Assembly (NCBI GenBank): GCA_002358855.1
Contig: DEPQ01000077.1
Span: 18,178 to 67,592, forward strand
Direction: 5' to 3'
Source: Bacteroidales bacterium UBA3388
GTDB taxonomy: Bacteria; Bacteroidota; Bacteroidia; Bacteroidales; P3
DNA: 49,415 bases
In this document: piece after piece, positions 41,258 through 49,415 of the stretch
How positions within the stretch are numbered: position 1 is the first letter of the stretch
Layout: each line of letters begins with the position of its first letter
Position numbers and translations under genes: made by a program
The notes under the pieces: model-generated
What the model was told of the DNA's origin: nothing
Seen by the model: only the letters and a program-made list of their open reading frames with translations
Databases searched by the model: none

Positions 41258-41947
41258 TTATCTCAATTTTGCTCTGATTACTTGACTGTCTTTTTCAATT
41301 AACTCTTTTATCTTCATCAATCCGTCTTGTAATGCAAGGGTTGCTGCTCTTCTTTGAAACTCATAGTATCCGTGATAAAAGGCCATGTATTCTTTTGCAT
41401 AACCTCGCTCGTTGAATTTGGCTACTAAATTGTTTCTTGCATCATATATTTCTACTATTACTTCAAGTTCGGTTGTGTTTGAGCAAAATGGCATTCCAAA
41501 AAGATTAAGTGTACCAAATGTAAAACCACTTAACCACGACCATTTATAGTTATTTTTGTTGTAAATCGCACCTGCTCGCAACACTATGTTGCCTTGACGG
41601 CGTGTTGTAGGATCACAGATATTGTTTGCAACCTCATTAACAAATACATCAGCAGCATCTTGTATTCTTTTTTCGGCTGTGTAGAGTTTTGTCTTTTCTG
41701 TGATTTCAAAAACGCCTTTTCCGTATGGGGTTTCTGTCAATCCGTATGGTGTACGCAAGTCATCGGAAACTTTTACTGAGTAAGAATTTGCTCCGTATGC
41801 GTTTTCAAACGATGGTTGGTCTATCCAGCAAGTTAAACGTGGCAAAAGGCTTACGTTTTGATAATCTGGTGCAAATAAATCTGGTTCTAAGGATTTGCAT
41901 GAACTCAAACCAATTATGGTTGCTAAGAGTAATAATATTTTTCTCAT
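41258..41947 (-). CDS. Lipoprotein of unknown function
   Basis: A 229-residue lipoprotein: the N-terminus MRKILLLLATIIGLSSCKS has a good lipobox (LSSC, Cys17). The mature part includes LTCWIDQPSFENAYGANSYS, a probable helix around EKRIQDAADVFVNEVANNI, and a Gly/aromatic segment SWLSGFTFGTLNLFGMPFC. It ends with a charged helix and DSQVIRAKLR. I do not recognise the family. It is encoded between mtaB and the second porP/sprF gene in a tightly spaced run, so a role with that barrel is plausible but unproven. Confidence 0.75.
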   Translation of the reverse strand: MRKILLLLATIIGLSSCKSLEPDLFAPDYQNVSLLPRLTCWIDQPSFENAYGANSYSVKVSDDLRTPYGLTETPYGKGVFEITEKTKLYTAEKRIQDAADVFVNEVANNICDPTTRRQGNIVLRAGAIYNKNNYKWSWLSGFTFGTLNLFGMPFCSNTTELEVIVEIYDARNNLVAKFNERGYAKEYMAFYHGYYEFQRRAATLALQDGLMKIKELIEKDSQVIRAKLR

Positions 41948-41973
41948 TTTTTATTAGTGTTTTTATTTTGTGT

Positions 41974-43257
41974 TTATAATTTATAATATTGTTTACTTTC
42001 GTCTAATTCTAATAATGTTTCTTCTGTTATTTGATTTATATATTTTTCTTCAAATCTTCTGCCTACTCTTATGTAGTTTTCGGTAAATCCAAACATCATT
42101 CCGTTTTCATTGTCTGCTTCCCAAAGAATTTTTCCTTTGTTTCCGCGATTTTTTTCAAAGAATTGTAATTTTTTTTCAAAGGATAAATTTTGTAATTCTT
42201 TGCTTCGTTCTCTTCTTTGTGCAATTGGTACTTTTCCTTGCATTTTTGCTGCAATAGTATCTGGTCTTTCCGAATAGGTAAAGACGTGAAGGAATGCCAA
42301 AGGCAATGATTCTATGAATTTATATGTTGATTGGAAATCTTGTTCTGTTTCTTGTGGAAATCCAACTATTACATCTGCTGCAACAAAAGCGTAAGGCATT
42401 TTTTCTTTTATGTAGTTTACTCTTTCTGCAAAAAGTTCTCTTTCATATTTTCTGTGCATTAGTTTTAGGATTTTATTGTCTCCCGACTGCAAAGGAATAT
42501 GAAAATGTGGTAAAAAGGCTCTTGATGTTGCACAAAAGTCAATTACTTCTTCTGTTATAAGGTTCGGCTCAATGCTTGAAATCCTATATCTTTGAATTTC
42601 TTGAATTTCATCAAGGCGTTTTATTAAATCTAAAAATGTTTCATTGGTGCTTTTTCCAAAATCGCCAATATTCACTCCCGTAAGAACGACTTCTTTCTTT
42701 CCTTCTTTGGCTAATTGTTTTGCACAGCCTACTATTGTTTCTATGTCTTCGTTTCGGCTTCTACCTCGTGCAAAAGGAATAGCACAATAGGTGCAAAAAT
42801 AATCACAACCATCTTGTACTTTTAGGAAAGAACGAGTTCTGTCATCAGAAGAATAGGAAGTGTAAAATGTTTTAAGACGAGAAATGTCAAAAACTTTATT
42901 TTCGGGTGAATTTGTTTTGTGATGATTCAACACATATTCAACTAATTTGTGTTTATCATCGTTTCCCAAAATTATATCAACCCCTTCTATTGCTTCAATT
43001 GCTTGTGGATTAAGTTGAGAAAAGCAACCTATAACCGCAATTATTGCATCGGGATTAAGAGCGTGTGCTTGACGAATAGCATTGCGACATTTTTTTTCAG
43101 CAATTTGAGTTACTGTACAGGTATTCAACACATAAACATCGGCTTTATGCTTAAAATCAACTTGATTGTACCCCTCGGCAGAAAATCTCCTTGCTAAATC
43201 GGAACTTTCTGCAAAATTAAGTTTACAACCCAAAGTATGAAATGCAATAGTTGCCAA
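41974..43257 (-). CDS. mtaB: tRNA (t6A37) methylthiotransferase MtaB
   Basis: A 427-residue radical-SAM methylthiotransferase. The N-terminal cluster Cys residues are in TLGCKLN, NTCTV and IGCFSQ. The radical-SAM motif is CDYFCTYC, followed by IPFARGRSRN. Length and the TVTQIAEKKCRNAIRQ segment fit MtaB, which converts t6A37 to ms2t6A37 in tRNAs reading ANN codons. The MiaB and RimO proteins of the same family differ at these points. One base separates it from ligA upstream. Confidence 0.92.
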   Translation of the reverse strand: MATIAFHTLGCKLNFAESSDLARRFSAEGYNQVDFKHKADVYVLNTCTVTQIAEKKCRNAIRQAHALNPDAIIAVIGCFSQLNPQAIEAIEGVDIILGNDDKHKLVEYVLNHHKTNSPENKVFDISRLKTFYTSYSSDDRTRSFLKVQDGCDYFCTYCAIPFARGRSRNEDIETIVGCAKQLAKEGKKEVVLTGVNIGDFGKSTNETFLDLIKRLDEIQEIQRYRISSIEPNLITEEVIDFCATSRAFLPHFHIPLQSGDNKILKLMHRKYERELFAERVNYIKEKMPYAFVAADVIVGFPQETEQDFQSTYKFIESLPLAFLHVFTYSERPDTIAAKMQGKVPIAQRRERSKELQNLSFEKKLQFFEKNRGNKGKILWEADNENGMMFGFTENYIRVGRRFEEKYINQITEETLLELDESKQYYKL

Positions 43258-43258
43258 A

Positions 43259-45304
43259 TTAAAAATCTCCTATTTTAAGTTTGTCAATAAATTCTTGTTC
43301 TTCAATCATTTTTACGCCAAATTTCTCGGCTTGTTTCTTTTTTTGAGGCCCTGTATTTTCGCCACAAATCAAATAATCGGTCTTTGAGGAAACTCCGCTA
43401 AGAATTTTACCTGAGTTTTCTTCAATTATTTTCTTTAATTCTTCTCTTGAAAAGTTTGAAAAAGTGCCACTAACAACAAAGGCTAAACCTGCAAGTTTTT
43501 CGCTTGTCTTTTCGCTTTGTTTTATTTCAAATTGTAATCCTAAGTCTTTTAGTTTTGCAATTAACTCTAAGTTATCTTGGTCTGAAAAATAAGTTAAAAG
43601 TGAGTTTGCTATTCTTTCGCCAACATCTTCCACACTCATCAATTCTTCTTTTGAGGCTTTAATAAGTGAATCTATGTTTTTGAAAGTTTGTGCTAATCGT
43701 TTTGCTGTTACTTCTCCTACATATCTTATTCCTAAGGCGTATAAAACTTTTGCAAATTCTACTTCTTTTGATTTATTTATTGCTTGGATTATATTGTTTG
43801 CTCCTTTTTCTTGAATATTTGCTTTGTTTTCTTTGTCAAACGAACCAAGTCCTATTATATCTTCTTGTTTTAGGGTGTAGAATGAAGAGAAATCTTTTAT
43901 CAATCCTGCTGAGAAAAGTATTTTTATTCTTTCTGCTCCAAGCGAATCAATGTTCATTGCTTTTTTTGAAACAAAATGTTGGAATCTTCCCAAGATTTGT
44001 GGCGGACAATGATTGTAATTCGGACAGTAATGTGCAGCTTCTCCTTCTTCTTTAATCAATTTTGCCCCGCAAATAGGACAATTTTCTATAAACTGAATAG
44101 GTTGAGAAATTGATTGAGTGTTTTGTCTTTCTACTCCAACAATTTTTGGAATTATTTCGCCACCCTTTTCAATTATTACAGTGTCATTTTCTCGTATATC
44201 TAATTTTTGGATTTGTTCTGCATTGTGAACACTCGCTCTTTTAACGATTGTACCCGCAAGTTTCACAGGTTCAAAAACCGCAACAGGCGTAATGACTCCT
44301 GTTCTTCCTACTTGATATTCTATTTCTAAAAGTTTACTTTTTGCTTGTTCTGCTTTAAATTTGTAGGCTGTTGCCCAACGTGGACTTTTTGCTGTGGAAC
44401 CAAGTTTTTCCCATTGATTTGTGTCGTTTAGTTTAATAACTATTCCGTCAATATCAAAAGGTAGATTACTTCTTTGCTCGTCCCAATAATTTATAAACTC
44501 CATTATCTCATCAACTCCTTGTGCTATTGCAACAAATTGAGGAACATTAAAATTCCATGAACGTGCTTGTTGAAGGCGTGAGTAATGTAAGTTTTCTTTT
44601 ATACCATCTCCTATTATGTAATAAAGGAAACATTCCAATTTTCTTTGGGCTACTTCTTTGGAATCTAAAAGTTTTATACTTCCAGAAGCGGCATTTCTTG
44701 GATTTGCAAAGGGCTCTTCTCCGTTTTCAGTCCTTTTTAGATTAAAGTCTTCAAATGCTTTATGTGGAAAGACAACCTCTCCTCTTATCTCAAAGCGTGA
44801 TGGAATGTTTTCGCCATATAATTCAAGCGGAATAGACTTTATCGTTCTTATATTATCGCTTACCTCATCGCCCTTCACACCATCGCCACGTGTTAAGGCC
44901 CTTACAAATTTTCCTTCTTCGTATAATAGACTGATTGCAACACCATCATATTTCAATTCGCATACCCATTCCAATTTTTCGCCATCTAACAACTGCGAAG
45001 TGCGATTTACAAAGTCAATTAACTCTTCTTTTGAATAGGTATTTGAAAGAGAAAGCATAGGAAAACTATGCTCTGCTTGAACAAATCCTTTGTTTACTTG
45101 ACCGCCTACGCGTTGCGTTGGAGAATTTGGAGACTGAAACTGAGGATATTGCTTTTCCAAATCTTCTAATTCTCGCATCAAAATATCAAATTGCCTATCC
45201 TCTATTGTAGGAGAGTCTAAGACATAATACTCATAGTTATATCTATTGAGTTGTCTTCGCAATTCTTCAATTTTGGTTTGAATAAGATTAGATTGTTGGT
45301 TCAT
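43259..45304 (-). CDS. ligA: NAD-dependent DNA ligase LigA
   Basis: A 681-residue full-length ligase. Domain Ia (YYVLDSPTIEDRQFD) binds NMN, and the adenylation domain has Lys118 in ELKYDGVA. The OB domain includes EIEYQVGRTGVITPVAVFEPV. The zinc finger has CPICGAKL and CPNYNHCP. Helix-hairpin-helix motifs follow, and a C-terminal BRCT domain contains LAFVVSGTFSNFSREELKKIIEENSGKI. It seals nicks in replication and repair. Its first 17 bases overlap the end of pdxA. Confidence 0.97.
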   Translation of the reverse strand: MNQQSNLIQTKIEELRRQLNRYNYEYYVLDSPTIEDRQFDILMRELEDLEKQYPQFQSPNSPTQRVGGQVNKGFVQAEHSFPMLSLSNTYSKEELIDFVNRTSQLLDGEKLEWVCELKYDGVAISLLYEEGKFVRALTRGDGVKGDEVSDNIRTIKSIPLELYGENIPSRFEIRGEVVFPHKAFEDFNLKRTENGEEPFANPRNAASGSIKLLDSKEVAQRKLECFLYYIIGDGIKENLHYSRLQQARSWNFNVPQFVAIAQGVDEIMEFINYWDEQRSNLPFDIDGIVIKLNDTNQWEKLGSTAKSPRWATAYKFKAEQAKSKLLEIEYQVGRTGVITPVAVFEPVKLAGTIVKRASVHNAEQIQKLDIRENDTVIIEKGGEIIPKIVGVERQNTQSISQPIQFIENCPICGAKLIKEEGEAAHYCPNYNHCPPQILGRFQHFVSKKAMNIDSLGAERIKILFSAGLIKDFSSFYTLKQEDIIGLGSFDKENKANIQEKGANNIIQAINKSKEVEFAKVLYALGIRYVGEVTAKRLAQTFKNIDSLIKASKEELMSVEDVGERIANSLLTYFSDQDNLELIAKLKDLGLQFEIKQSEKTSEKLAGLAFVVSGTFSNFSREELKKIIEENSGKILSGVSSKTDYLICGENTGPQKKKQAEKFGVKMIEEQEFIDKLKIGDF

Positions 45305-46439
45305 TATCGTCTTTTTCCAATTCTGAGGTAATGTCTTCGTCCACTATATTTTCTCTACTTACTCTTTTCAATGTATCAGATGTAAGTTCATCAAATTCTC
45401 TTCTATTTCTGGTAATGTCTAAGGCTAAGAAAACTGCATTTCTAAAACTATCTGCCGAAGCAATGTTTTTACCTGCAATTTCATAGGCTGTTCCGTGAGC
45501 AGGAGATGTTCTAACAAATGGCAATCCCGCTGTAAAATTCACGCCTTCTGTAAAACTCATAAGTTTAAATGGTATTAAACCTTGGTCGTGATAAAGTGCC
45601 ATTACTCCATCAAAGTCTTTCATTGTTCTGTTTCCAAAGAATCCATCAGCAGGATAAGGACCGAATGCTAAAATTCCCTTATCAAATGCCTCTTGTATTG
45701 CAGGTGCTACAACAGCATCGTCTTCATTTCCTATCAATCCTCTATCCCCTGCGTGAGGATTAAGTGCTAAAACAGCAATTTTTGGCATTCTTATTCCAAA
45801 ATCGCGTTTCAAAGAGTCATTCATTACTTTTAGTTTGCGTAATATTAACTCTTTTGTAATAACTTGAGGAACTTGTGAAAGCGATAAGTGATTTGTCATA
45901 ATTCCTATATGCAAATTATTACAAGTCATTATCATTAAACTTTCATCTACACCAAACATTTTTGTCAAATACTCAGTGTGTCCAGGGAAATTAAACTTTT
46001 CGCTTTGAATATTCTTTTTGTTGATAGGATTTGTTACAAGTGCATCTATCTTTCCATTCATTAAATCTCTGCAAGCAGTATCTAAACTCATTGCTGCTAA
46101 CTTTCCACCAATTTCTGTGGCTTGTCCTATATCTATTTTAACCTCTTCTTGAATTATATTTAAGATATTGAACTTGTTTGGCTCTGCTTGTTCTACTGTT
46201 CTTATGTTTACAAAAGGGAAATCAGTAGCATTTATTAGTTTTTTATGGTATGATGCAATTTTTGAAGAACCATAAAGAATTGGAGTACAGAAATCAAACA
46301 TTCTGTTATCGGAAAAACACTTCAACATCACCTCATAACCAATTCCGTTGATATCTCCGTGTGATATTCCTAACTTTATATTTTCACTTTCTTTATGTTT
46401 TCTTTCTGAATTAAAATTTTTTCTATTTATATCGCTCAT
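45288..46439 (-). CDS. pdxA: 4-hydroxythreonine-4-phosphate dehydrogenase
   Basis: A 383-residue PdxA. It has GISHGDINGIGYEVMLKCF at the start, then VTNPINKKN, FPGHTEYL with a metal-binding His, LNPHAGDRGLIGNED, LYHDQGLIPFKL and PAHGTAYEIAGKN. It oxidises 4-phosphohydroxy-L-threonine in the DXP-independent branch of pyridoxal phosphate synthesis. The first 20 and last 35 residues are charged extensions beyond the core. The C-terminal extension is where the gene overlaps ligA by 17 bases. Confidence 0.95.
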   Translation of the reverse strand: MSDINRKNFNSERKHKESENIKLGISHGDINGIGYEVMLKCFSDNRMFDFCTPILYGSSKIASYHKKLINATDFPFVNIRTVEQAEPNKFNILNIIQEEVKIDIGQATEIGGKLAAMSLDTACRDLMNGKIDALVTNPINKKNIQSEKFNFPGHTEYLTKMFGVDESLMIMTCNNLHIGIMTNHLSLSQVPQVITKELILRKLKVMNDSLKRDFGIRMPKIAVLALNPHAGDRGLIGNEDDAVVAPAIQEAFDKGILAFGPYPADGFFGNRTMKDFDGVMALYHDQGLIPFKLMSFTEGVNFTAGLPFVRTSPAHGTAYEIAGKNIASADSFRNAVFLALDITRNRREFDELTSDTLKRVSRENIVDEDITSELEKDDNEPTI

Positions 46440-46451
46440 TTTATTTTCTAA

Positions 46452-47900
46452 TTATAAGTTTTGTTTTTCAATAAGACTTTTTACAAATTCTACTATTAAC
46501 CTTACGCCATATCCGCTTGCACCTTTGAGAATGTAATCTCTCTTTCGTTCAAACATTGCAACACCTGCAATATCCAAGTGAATAAAAGGATAATCTGTAA
46601 AGTGGGCTAAGAATTTTCCAGCAGTAATCATACCTGCTTCACCAGGACCACAATTTTTTATATCTGCAATATCTGATTTTATCAATTCATCATATTCGCT
46701 CCAAAAAGGAAATTCCACAAGTCTTTCGTAAGTTTTTTCTCCTGCTTGTTTCATTAGTTCAAGATATTGTTTTGCATCTTGTTCCACAGTAGCAATTCCG
46801 TATGGGCCAATTGCTCTTGCAGCAGCACCTGTAAGAGTTGCAGCATCTACAACTAAGAATGGAGAAAGTTTTTTAGCGTATGAAAGAGCATCTGCTAATA
46901 TTAATCGTCCTTCTGCATCGGTATTTACAACCTCAACATTAGTTCCGTCATACATATTGATGATATCTCCACTTGCGTATGCGTTTTGTCCTGGACGATT
47001 GTCGGTTGAAGGGAATAATCCAACGACATGAATTGGTAAACCTAAACTAGCAATAGCATAAATTGCAGTTGCCATCATTGCAGCGCCTGCCATATCTTCT
47101 TTCATGTCATTCATATAATCTCCTGGCTTTAAATTCAAACCGCCAGTGTCATAAACCAATCCTTTTCCTACCAATACCAAAGGAGATTCTGCTGAACCCT
47201 CTGGACGATACCTCATAATAGTAAATGTAGGTGGGTCAATACTTCCTTGATTGACGGCAAGAAGTCCACCCATCTTTTCTTGCTCAATTTTATCCTTGTG
47301 CCAAACCTCTACATCAATTCCTGCCTCGCGAGATATGTTTACAAACGCTGTTGCTAACCCTTCTGCATTTAAACTACAATAAGGTTCGTTTACCAAATCT
47401 CTACATTTTTCAACTGCCCTTACCACAACAATTGATTGTTCTATATCTTCATTTTCTACAAATGGGTTTATAACAAACAAATTATCAAAAGGGTGAATCA
47501 TTTGCTTTGGATCAGTTTTGTAGTTATCAAAGGTATAACTTGCAAGTAGCATTCCCTCAATAAATCCCATTGCAAATTCTTTTTGAACCTCACTTACAAA
47601 CTGTAAATCCTTTATATACTCTTTATCACAGAAATCTAAAACTTTAGCACCAAGTTTTCTAAATGCCTCAACCTGCATAAAAACATCATCATTCTTTTTG
47701 ACAAGTGCCACAAGTGTAGAATGACCAAGATGATTGAAAGCAAAAAAATCCTTATCGTTTTCTTGAATTTGTTGATTGACAAAATTCAAAATATCATGTT
47801 CAACGAATTTAGAAGTAATCAACTCATTTTCTTGTCTAAGAAAAACAAATAGTTTTGATACTTCAGGTTTTATCGTCAAAAGTCTTTCGATACTTATCAT
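46452..47900 (-). CDS. pepA: Leucyl aminopeptidase, M17 family
   Basis: A 482-residue cytosolic aminopeptidase. The C-terminal catalytic domain has VLVGKGLVYDTGGLNLKPGDYMNDMKEDMAGAA (metal ligands Lys and Asp) and the M17 signature NTDAEGRLILADAL (Asp and Glu ligands, catalytic Arg). The N-terminal domain is divergent. It removes N-terminal residues from peptides with two metal ions. It is the first gene of a seven-gene minus-strand run (pepA-pdxA-ligA-mtaB-lipoprotein-porP-ompA) with very short gaps. Confidence 0.94.
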   Translation of the reverse strand: MISIERLLTIKPEVSKLFVFLRQENELITSKFVEHDILNFVNQQIQENDKDFFAFNHLGHSTLVALVKKNDDVFMQVEAFRKLGAKVLDFCDKEYIKDLQFVSEVQKEFAMGFIEGMLLASYTFDNYKTDPKQMIHPFDNLFVINPFVENEDIEQSIVVVRAVEKCRDLVNEPYCSLNAEGLATAFVNISREAGIDVEVWHKDKIEQEKMGGLLAVNQGSIDPPTFTIMRYRPEGSAESPLVLVGKGLVYDTGGLNLKPGDYMNDMKEDMAGAAMMATAIYAIASLGLPIHVVGLFPSTDNRPGQNAYASGDIINMYDGTNVEVVNTDAEGRLILADALSYAKKLSPFLVVDAATLTGAAARAIGPYGIATVEQDAKQYLELMKQAGEKTYERLVEFPFWSEYDELIKSDIADIKNCGPGEAGMITAGKFLAHFTDYPFIHLDIAGVAMFERKRDYILKGASGYGVRLIVEFVKSLIEKQNL

Positions 47901-47929
47901 AAATCACTAAATTATTCTATTTAATCGTA

Positions 47930-47937
47930 CAAAAATA
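47930..47937 (-). promoter_or_regulatory. -7 box of the pepA operon
   Basis: On the minus strand TATTTTTG, matching TAnnTTTG and followed by T. The leader to the ATG at 47900 would be about 26 bases. No -33 TTG was found at the proper distance. Confidence 0.45.
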
Positions 47938-47957
47938 CAAAATAAAAGTAAAATAAC

Positions 47958-47965
47958 TATCTTTG
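47958..47965 (+). promoter_or_regulatory. -7 box of the GH3 gene
   Basis: TATCTTTG followed by C, an exact -7 match. It lies 23 bases before the ATG at 47989, giving a leader of about 20 bases. Confidence 0.55.
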
Positions 47966-47988
47966 CAACACAAAAAACGTAGTATTAT

Positions 47989-49415
47989 ATGAAACATTCA
48001 ATCTTTACATTACTTATTTGCCTTTTTATTTCATTTGCTTGCTTTTCTCAAAACTCGGAGAAAGAAATAGAAAAGTTAATGTCGCAAATGACTCTCAAAG
48101 AAAAAGTCGGACAACTCATAATGATAGGAGCAGATACTGACTTAAACAAAAAATATTGCGAAAAAATCTTAAAAGACATTGACTCAAATAAAGTTGGAGG
48201 AGTGTGTTTTTTCAAAGGCAAAAGCGATAATCTTCCAAAACTTATAAACAAATACAACTCAGTTTGCAAGATTCCTTTACTTGTTTCAATAGACGGAGAA
48301 TGGAGTCTTTCTATGCGACTTACTGACCTTGCACCTTTTCCAAGAGCAATGGCATTTGGGGCTTTGGATTCAAGTGATTATTCTTTGGTTTATCAGCAAG
48401 CAAATATTATTGGAAAACAATGCAATACTCTTGGAATACATATAAACTTCGCACCAGCGGTTGATATAAATCTTAACCCAGCTAATCCTGTTATAAACAC
48501 AAGATCATTCGGTCAAAATAAGTGGCGTGTCTCACTTCTTTCAGAACAATACATCAAAGGCTTGCAAGACAACAACGTAATGGCGGTTATCAAACATTTT
48601 CCAGGACATGGCGACACAGATTTAGACTCTCACCTTAGTCTTCCTACAATATCTCACAGCAAAGACTTCATTGACACTGTCGATTTAATACCTTTCAAAT
48701 ACAATATAGAAAAAGGAGTTTGGGGAGCAATGATTGCGCACCTAAATGTTCCTGCTTTAAACAAAAAACACTCTTATCCTGCTTCAATAAACCCCGATAT
48801 AATTCAAGGATATTTGATAGATAAACTAAAATTTGAAGGACTTATCTTCACCGATGCAATGAATATGAAAGGACTAACAAACGATTACCCTGACGGAAGA
48901 GCACAAGTCTTGGCATTAAAGGCAGGTGTAGATATTCTTCTTATGCCTAATAACACAGATTCTGCAATGAATGCAATTCTTTCAGCGATTGAAAACGGAG
49001 AATTAAGCAAAGAACTAATTGACAAAAAGTGTAGAAAAGTTTTGGAATGGAAATACAGACTTGGAGTAATGAATCTGAAAGCAGAACCTAAGGCATTGAC
49101 AAAAAAACAAAAAGCAGAAATAGAACAACTATGCGATAGCATTGCACCAAAAATTCTTACACTCTTAGAAAATAAAGATAACATTATTCCACTCTCTCAA
49201 AAAGACACAAATGAGGTAATTTTCGTAAGTTTAGACGATAAAGACTATTCCTGTTTCATTAAACAAGCAAAAAAATACAAAGAAATAATTTATTATTCCT
49301 TTGAAAAAAAATCTCGAAACGAAGACTTAGAAAAATTATTGAGCGTTTTAGATTCTTCAAAGACTGTAATTCTTGCAGCAAGTGGAAGAGTCAATTCAAA
49401 GAAAAGCGACAACTA
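47989..49415 (+). CDS. Glycoside hydrolase family 3, beta-N-acetylhexosaminidase-like (5' part)
   Basis: The frame is open to the window edge; 475 residues are visible. A signal peptide (about 1-19) is followed by a TIM-barrel GH3 domain: MTLKEKVGQLIMIGA, GGVCFFKGK, LLVSIDGEW, INFAPAVDIN, the hallmark AVIKHFPGHGDTDLDSHLSLP and the nucleophile Asp289 in FTDAMNMKG. KHFPGHGDT is the NagZ-type signature, pointing to beta-N-acetylglucosaminidase activity on peptidoglycan or chitin-type sugars. After about residue 370 a second alpha/beta domain begins. Bacteroidota often fuse this enzyme to a beta-lactamase-type domain, but that would lie outside the window. Confidence 0.9.
   Translation, partial: MKHSIFTLLICLFISFACFSQNSEKEIEKLMSQMTLKEKVGQLIMIGADTDLNKKYCEKILKDIDSNKVGGVCFFKGKSDNLPKLINKYNSVCKIPLLVSIDGEWSLSMRLTDLAPFPRAMAFGALDSSDYSLVYQQANIIGKQCNTLGIHINFAPAVDINLNPANPVINTRSFGQNKWRVSLLSEQYIKGLQDNNVMAVIKHFPGHGDTDLDSHLSLPTISHSKDFIDTVDLIPFKYNIEKGVWGAMIAHLNVPALNKKHSYPASINPDIIQGYLIDKLKFEGLIFTDAMNMKGLTNDYPDGRAQVLALKAGVDILLMPNNTDSAMNAILSAIENGELSKELIDKKCRKVLEWKYRLGVMNLKAEPKALTKKQKAEIEQLCDSIAPKILTLLENKDNIIPLSQKDTNEVIFVSLDDKDYSCFIKQAKKYKEIIYYSFEKKSRNEDLEKLLSVLDSSKTVILAASGRVNSKKSDN

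Overview
The window is a low-GC chromosomal segment from a member of the Bacteroidota, most likely order Bacteroidales. The evidence is a set of type IX secretion system (T9SS) genes (porP/sprF, gldK/porK, porU, porV), a fused lpxC-fabZ gene, the rpmG-DUF4295-ftsY block, a CarboxypepD_reg-type TonB-dependent receptor, a BspA-like leucine-rich-repeat protein with a T9SS C-terminal sorting domain, and promoters of the Bacteroidota type (TAnnTTTG at -7). No rRNA, tRNA, insertion sequence, prophage or CRISPR array was seen.

Layout. 1-3233 (+): the 3' end of an undecaprenyl-phosphate sugar-1-phosphate transferase, ftsE and two glycosyltransferases. 3230-8159 (-): methionine gamma-lyase-like enzyme, patatin/Omp85 protein, LolD-like ATPase and rlmB. 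8297-10720 (-): the secreted LRR protein, whose promoter contains a run of ten G. 10899-19878 (-): seven tightly packed genes (holA, TonB receptor, EamA transporter, aguB, aguA, WG-repeat protein, DUF4831 protein) ending in a hairpin terminator. 19961-22517 (-): porP then gldK, closed by a terminator with no gldL, gldM or gldN following. 22518-22942: a 425-base AT-rich divergent region with tandem repeats. 22943-28055 (+): porU, porV, ispF. 28163-31876 (+): a lone M6-peptidase prodomain, parE, a secreted DxDGDG protein and an SDR. 31933-34106 (-): lpxC-fabZ and lpxA. 34306-38236 (+): a small exported protein, rpmG, DUF4295, ftsY, a beta-barrel protein and rimO. 38292-47900 (-): pepA, pdxA, ligA, mtaB, a lipoprotein, a second PorP/SprF and a PorE-like OmpA protein. 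47989-end (+): a GH3 enzyme cut by the window edge.

How it fits together. Much of the window is envelope biology. The T9SS parts (outer-membrane PorP, ring lipoprotein GldK, sortase PorU, shuttle PorV) diverge from one intergenic region. The LRR protein is a likely cargo, and a second PorP/OmpA/lipoprotein group may be an additional surface anchor. The rest is housekeeping: lipid A and isoprenoid synthesis, DNA replication and repair, tRNA, rRNA and S12 modification, and putrescine synthesis.

The most unusual signal is non-coding. Short CAAAG/CTTTG elements recur at exactly 21-base spacing in several intergenic regions (10.84, 22.70, 28.05 and 34.17 kb). Most lie upstream of genes for exported or T9SS proteins. 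A second 21-base-period hairpin repeat lies between porP and porU.
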